The position numbers and the translations under genes are program-made. From positions 1-64,000 of the forward strand of contig NZ_JAIUHR010000020.1 of the NCBI RefSeq assembly GCF_020165195.1: 64,000 bases of DNA, in the 5' to 3' direction. Below, piece by piece: positions 61,913 to 64,000 of this stretch (its first letter is position 1; each line of letters opens with the position of its first letter). The notes below the pieces were generated by a model. It did no database searches. It was not told where the DNA came from and saw nothing but the letters and a program-made list of their open reading frames with translations. Source of the stretch: Mesorhizobium sp. CA14. GTDB lineage: Bacteria; Pseudomonadota; Alphaproteobacteria; Rhizobiales; Rhizobiaceae.

Positions 61913-62365
61913 GATGTCTTCCTCCCCCGATACTCCTTATGGCGCGCGTGAGTAACCAGCAAGAGGTGCCGTCGAGAATCGATGTCGACGCCGCAGGACA
62001 TGCCTCTGGTCGAGTCTCGTCTGTGAGCTCAGTATGACCCCACCCAATGTTCGATATCATCAGGGTATACCCCCGGGTGACGTAACTTCGCCCGCGACGA
62101 GGGTCGTAACATCAGAGCAGCTGGCAGTCATTTGTGACAGCGCGCCATCAAGCCTAAAACCTGATGTGACAGCCTCACCGCGGGAAGCGACCAGCGCGTC
62201 ATGGGAGGTCAGCGGCTGTCAACGGTAGTTTGCGCCCAAGCGGCATGAGGACGCTTCTCGGACGCCTGTGGATTTCAGCACTTGTATCAGGCAGCGAGTT
62301 CGGACGGCGTGCACGTGAGCTGAACATGCACCGTGATGGCCAGCAGTCGCAGAAATCCCTAGCCT
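61913..62365. other. Intergenic stretch without a gene
   Basis: These 453 bases show no convincing frame on either strand. Small open frames exist but have no ribosome site or familiar content. It separates the kinase-like gene from the DUF6894 gene. Confidence 0.5.
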
Positions 62366-62605
62366 TCATTGAGTGCTCGGTTGCGCATGCAGAGATAGGC
62401 TTAACCTTGCCAGCGTTTCTCCATGCTCGTTGCGGATTTCGATGAACAACTCCTGGCCATTGAGGTCCTTAAGGAATTCCCTCGTCAGATCTACCAGACC
62501 TTCTATGGCCAGATCACGCGCGCTTCCGATCCCATCGCATTCGATGCCTACCTCGTCCTTGAGGACAACGTCGCGATCACCGCTATCAAAGAAGTATCTC
62601 GCCAT
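62366..62605 (-). CDS. DUF6894 family small protein
   Basis: A 79-residue protein: MARYFFDSGDRDVVLKDEVG, then IECDGIGSARDLAIEGLVDL, then ELFIEIRNEHGETLARLSLS. This is the rhizobial DUF6894 layout, with MxRYFFD at the start and the VRNExG-type strand. Function unknown. It follows the Crp/Fnr gene on the same strand with a 15-base gap. Confidence 0.85.
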   Translation of the reverse strand: MARYFFDSGDRDVVLKDEVGIECDGIGSARDLAIEGLVDLTREFLKDLNGQELFIEIRNEHGETLARLSLSLHAQPSTQ

Positions 62606-62620
62606 CGCACCAGCTCGCCA

Positions 62621-63358
62621 TCAGAATGTTATTGCGGTCCTTTGATGCAAGTAGGTGGCGTCAAAATCTCCGGCTCGGACGAGCCCGGCCCAATCAACAG
62701 CATGAAATCGGGTGCCCTCGGTAAATATCAGCCCGTTGCGTCGTAGCTCCTGAAGCACTCGGTTCACGTGGACGGTTGACAGGCCCAACGCGTCGGCAAG
62801 GGCCGCCTGCGTGATCGGGAGATTGGCTACATGATCTTTGATAACCCCCATCGAGTGAAGGCGAACGATCAGTTCGCACAATATGTGAGCCATACGAGTA
62901 TAGGCGTCGCGCCTTCCAACGTTGGTAACCCATTCTCGGTATATTGCTGCGTCGATCAGCGTCGAGCGCCAAAATATAGCGGCTATGGAGGCATGTCGGT
63001 CGCAGATGGCTCGCATGGCATCATGCCGCATGAAGCCCAGACTGGCGCGCGCGAGCGATGAAAAGGTGCAGTCCAGAACCGAGAGATGCATACCGTGCAG
63101 ATCGGGAATATCTCCCGGAACAAAGAAGGACGTGATCTGCCGTTTGCCGTCGCCGGTAAGCTTGGTGGATCCCACCAAGCCCTCCAAGACCACAAATGAA
63201 TGGGTGGGTCGCTCGCCCTCGCGTACAATATCCTCGTTTGCACGACACTCCCTCTTTGAAAGCGGAATGCCTTCTAAAATAGCTATATCTGACTGGGTCA
63301 GATCGGAGATGTTCTGAAGCTTACGGACCAAAACGTTCGGGGAAAGGACATGTGCCAA
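62621..63358 (-). CDS. Crp/Fnr-family transcription regulator
   Basis: A regulator of about 245 residues. The cyclic-nucleotide-type sensor domain (DIVREGERPTHSFVVLEGLV, then QITSFFVPGDIPDLHGMHLS) is followed by a winged helix (ITQAALADALGLSTVHVNRV with LQELRRNGLIFTEG). It belongs to the rhizobial subgroup with CELIVRL linkers. The start is uncertain: no ATG fits, and a TTG at 63358 leaves LVRKLQNISDL near the N-terminus as in relatives. The reading frame continues further upstream by chance into the remnant at 63460-63628. Confidence 0.8.
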   Translation of the reverse strand: MAHVLSPNVLVRKLQNISDLTQSDIAILEGIPLSKRECRANEDIVREGERPTHSFVVLEGLVGSTKLTGDGKRQITSFFVPGDIPDLHGMHLSVLDCTFSSLARASLGFMRHDAMRAICDRHASIAAIFWRSTLIDAAIYREWVTNVGRRDAYTRMAHILCELIVRLHSMGVIKDHVANLPITQAALADALGLSTVHVNRVLQELRRNGLIFTEGTRFHAVDWAGLVRAGDFDATYLHQRTAITF

Positions 63359-63459
63359 GTTGGGTGACCGGGTTGAGTTGCGTACCGAACCGGGATCAGG
63401 CGCTAATGTTCCATTTTCGCGGGCGGCTTTGCTGCCAAGCGCGAGCTTGGAGAGATGTG

Positions 63460-63628
63460 TTACGAGCGCAGTCTGGGCGGCCTCGGCTTGTTGGTGATGG
63501 CTTTGGCCTCTCGGACGAGCGAAGACCAATTCGTGCCGAGTAGTGAGACCAACTCTCGCGCTTGTTGCCTCGGTAATGCCGGTTTCTTCCAGAAGCCTCT
63601 GCACGAGGTCGCGGCCCGAGGTATCGGC
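63460..63628 (-). pseudogene. Small conserved hypothetical gene with a one-base frameshift
   Basis: The minus strand reads LVQRLLEETGITEA in one frame, and directly after, in another frame, QARELVSLLGTNWSSLVREA. Joined, they give the common rhizobial small protein type ETGITEAQARELVSLLG. One extra A near 63566 breaks it (GAGGCAACAAGCG where GAGGCACAAGCG is expected). Either it is a pseudogene or the base is a sequencing error. Confidence 0.65.
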
Positions 63629-63852
63629 TTAAGCGTGGCTCCCAGGAGGCGTGACCCCAAACCGGGTTCAACGATACCCTTTGATATTCGTTCCCCTCTA
63701 TGCCGTTGATTTTTAAAGGGTGCTTGCTGCACAATTCCAAGCGCCTGATTGGCTTTTGTGAAGCGGGCGACCAGATGAAACTGTTTTTCTTTGCCCCCGA
63801 TGCCTACCTAGGGTGCCGCTCAAGGCCGATTGGATAGCGGGGCTGAACGACG

Positions 63853-63963
63853 TCAGTAAATTCCCACCGCAATGATCAGGATGATACCGATAACCGCCAA
63901 GGCCATGACCGTGATCATTGCGGCTTCAAATAGGTCGCCGCCGTTTCTTACGTGGTTTGTCAT
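63853..63963 (-). CDS. Small single-helix membrane peptide
   Basis: A 36-residue frame: MTNHVRNGGDLFEAAMITVM followed by ALAVIGIILIIAVGIY, a single transmembrane helix after a short polar N-terminus. No partner gene is visible. Such short membrane peptides are common in rhizobia and often missed; a role cannot be named. Confidence 0.5.
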   Translation of the reverse strand: MTNHVRNGGDLFEAAMITVMALAVIGIILIIAVGIY

Positions 63964-64000
63964 GCTCCGACCCGCGCGTCCGCCCAATCTCTTTCTAAGC

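Noticed and set aside
62034..62445. Small open frames downstream of the kinase-like gene
   Set aside because: No ribosome sites, no familiar content, overlapping each other; treated as chance.
63359..63604. N-terminal extension of the Crp/Fnr regulator to a GTG at 63604
   Set aside because: The extra residues belong to the frameshifted small gene and are unlike Crp/Fnr N-termini; the in-frame continuity is accidental.

Overview
The window reads as chromosome of a Hyphomicrobiales (Rhizobiales) bacterium, most likely Mesorhizobium or a close relative. The base is GC-rich. It carries families typical of that group (DUF982, DUF2218, DUF3126, DUF6894, Omp25/31-type porin, RES/Xre toxin-antitoxin), the order clpP-clpX-lon-HU, and short interspersed repeats I associate with Mesorhizobium. 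The genus is an inference; no rRNA is present.

Layout. 1-7.3 kb: a glycosyltransferase cut by the window edge, a membrane protein, a RES/Xre toxin-antitoxin pair with a candidate operator, a diguanylate cyclase, GFA, DgkA, DedA, DUF1003 and a 3-methyladenine glycosylase I-like protein. 7.33-7.52 kb: four tandem 50-bp repeats. 7.6-36.7 kb: housekeeping and accessory metabolism (NAD synthetase, ABC exporter, NUDIX enzymes, xanthine phosphoribosyltransferase, CinA-type protein, old-yellow-enzyme oxidoreductase, tRNA-Leu, porin, adenine deaminase, tandem DUF900 lipoprotein hydrolases, threonine dehydratase, GloA, a double cold-shock protein, agmatinase, CysE). 37.0-42.5 kb: the protein-quality-control block clpP, clpX, lon, HU. 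42.5-51.9 kb: a carbohydrate uptake locus with an aldo/keto reductase, a SIS isomerase-like protein, a creatininase-family protein and a CUT1-type ABC transporter. The transporter is split into divergent arms (binding protein plus two permeases; ATPase plus FucU/RbsD plus ribokinase) around a LacI-type palindrome.

From 52 kb the window turns into accessory DNA. A 32-residue peptide with a lasso-type YxxP leader motif lies just before two divergent tRNA genes (Asp, Val). Beyond tRNA-Val come a Rap1a-like secreted protein, an AAA ATPase fused to a TOPRIM/DUF4435-like domain, and a decayed tyrosine recombinase. After these lies a visibly A/T-richer, tightly overlapping five-gene operon: a membrane-tailed unknown protein, a ThiL/PurM-like kinase, a HIT hydrolase, an SAMHD1/dGTPase-like HD phosphohydrolase and a DNA methyltransferase. 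A convergent thymidylate-kinase-like gene follows.

The operon is the best candidate for an undescribed system. All of its recognisable products are nucleotide-handling or DNA-modifying enzymes, all four junctions overlap, and it sits beside a defence-type ATPase and an integrase remnant. A nucleotide-based anti-phage or DNA-modification function is my inference; nothing in the sequence proves it. The window ends with DUF6894, a Crp/Fnr regulator, a frameshifted small gene and a small membrane peptide.
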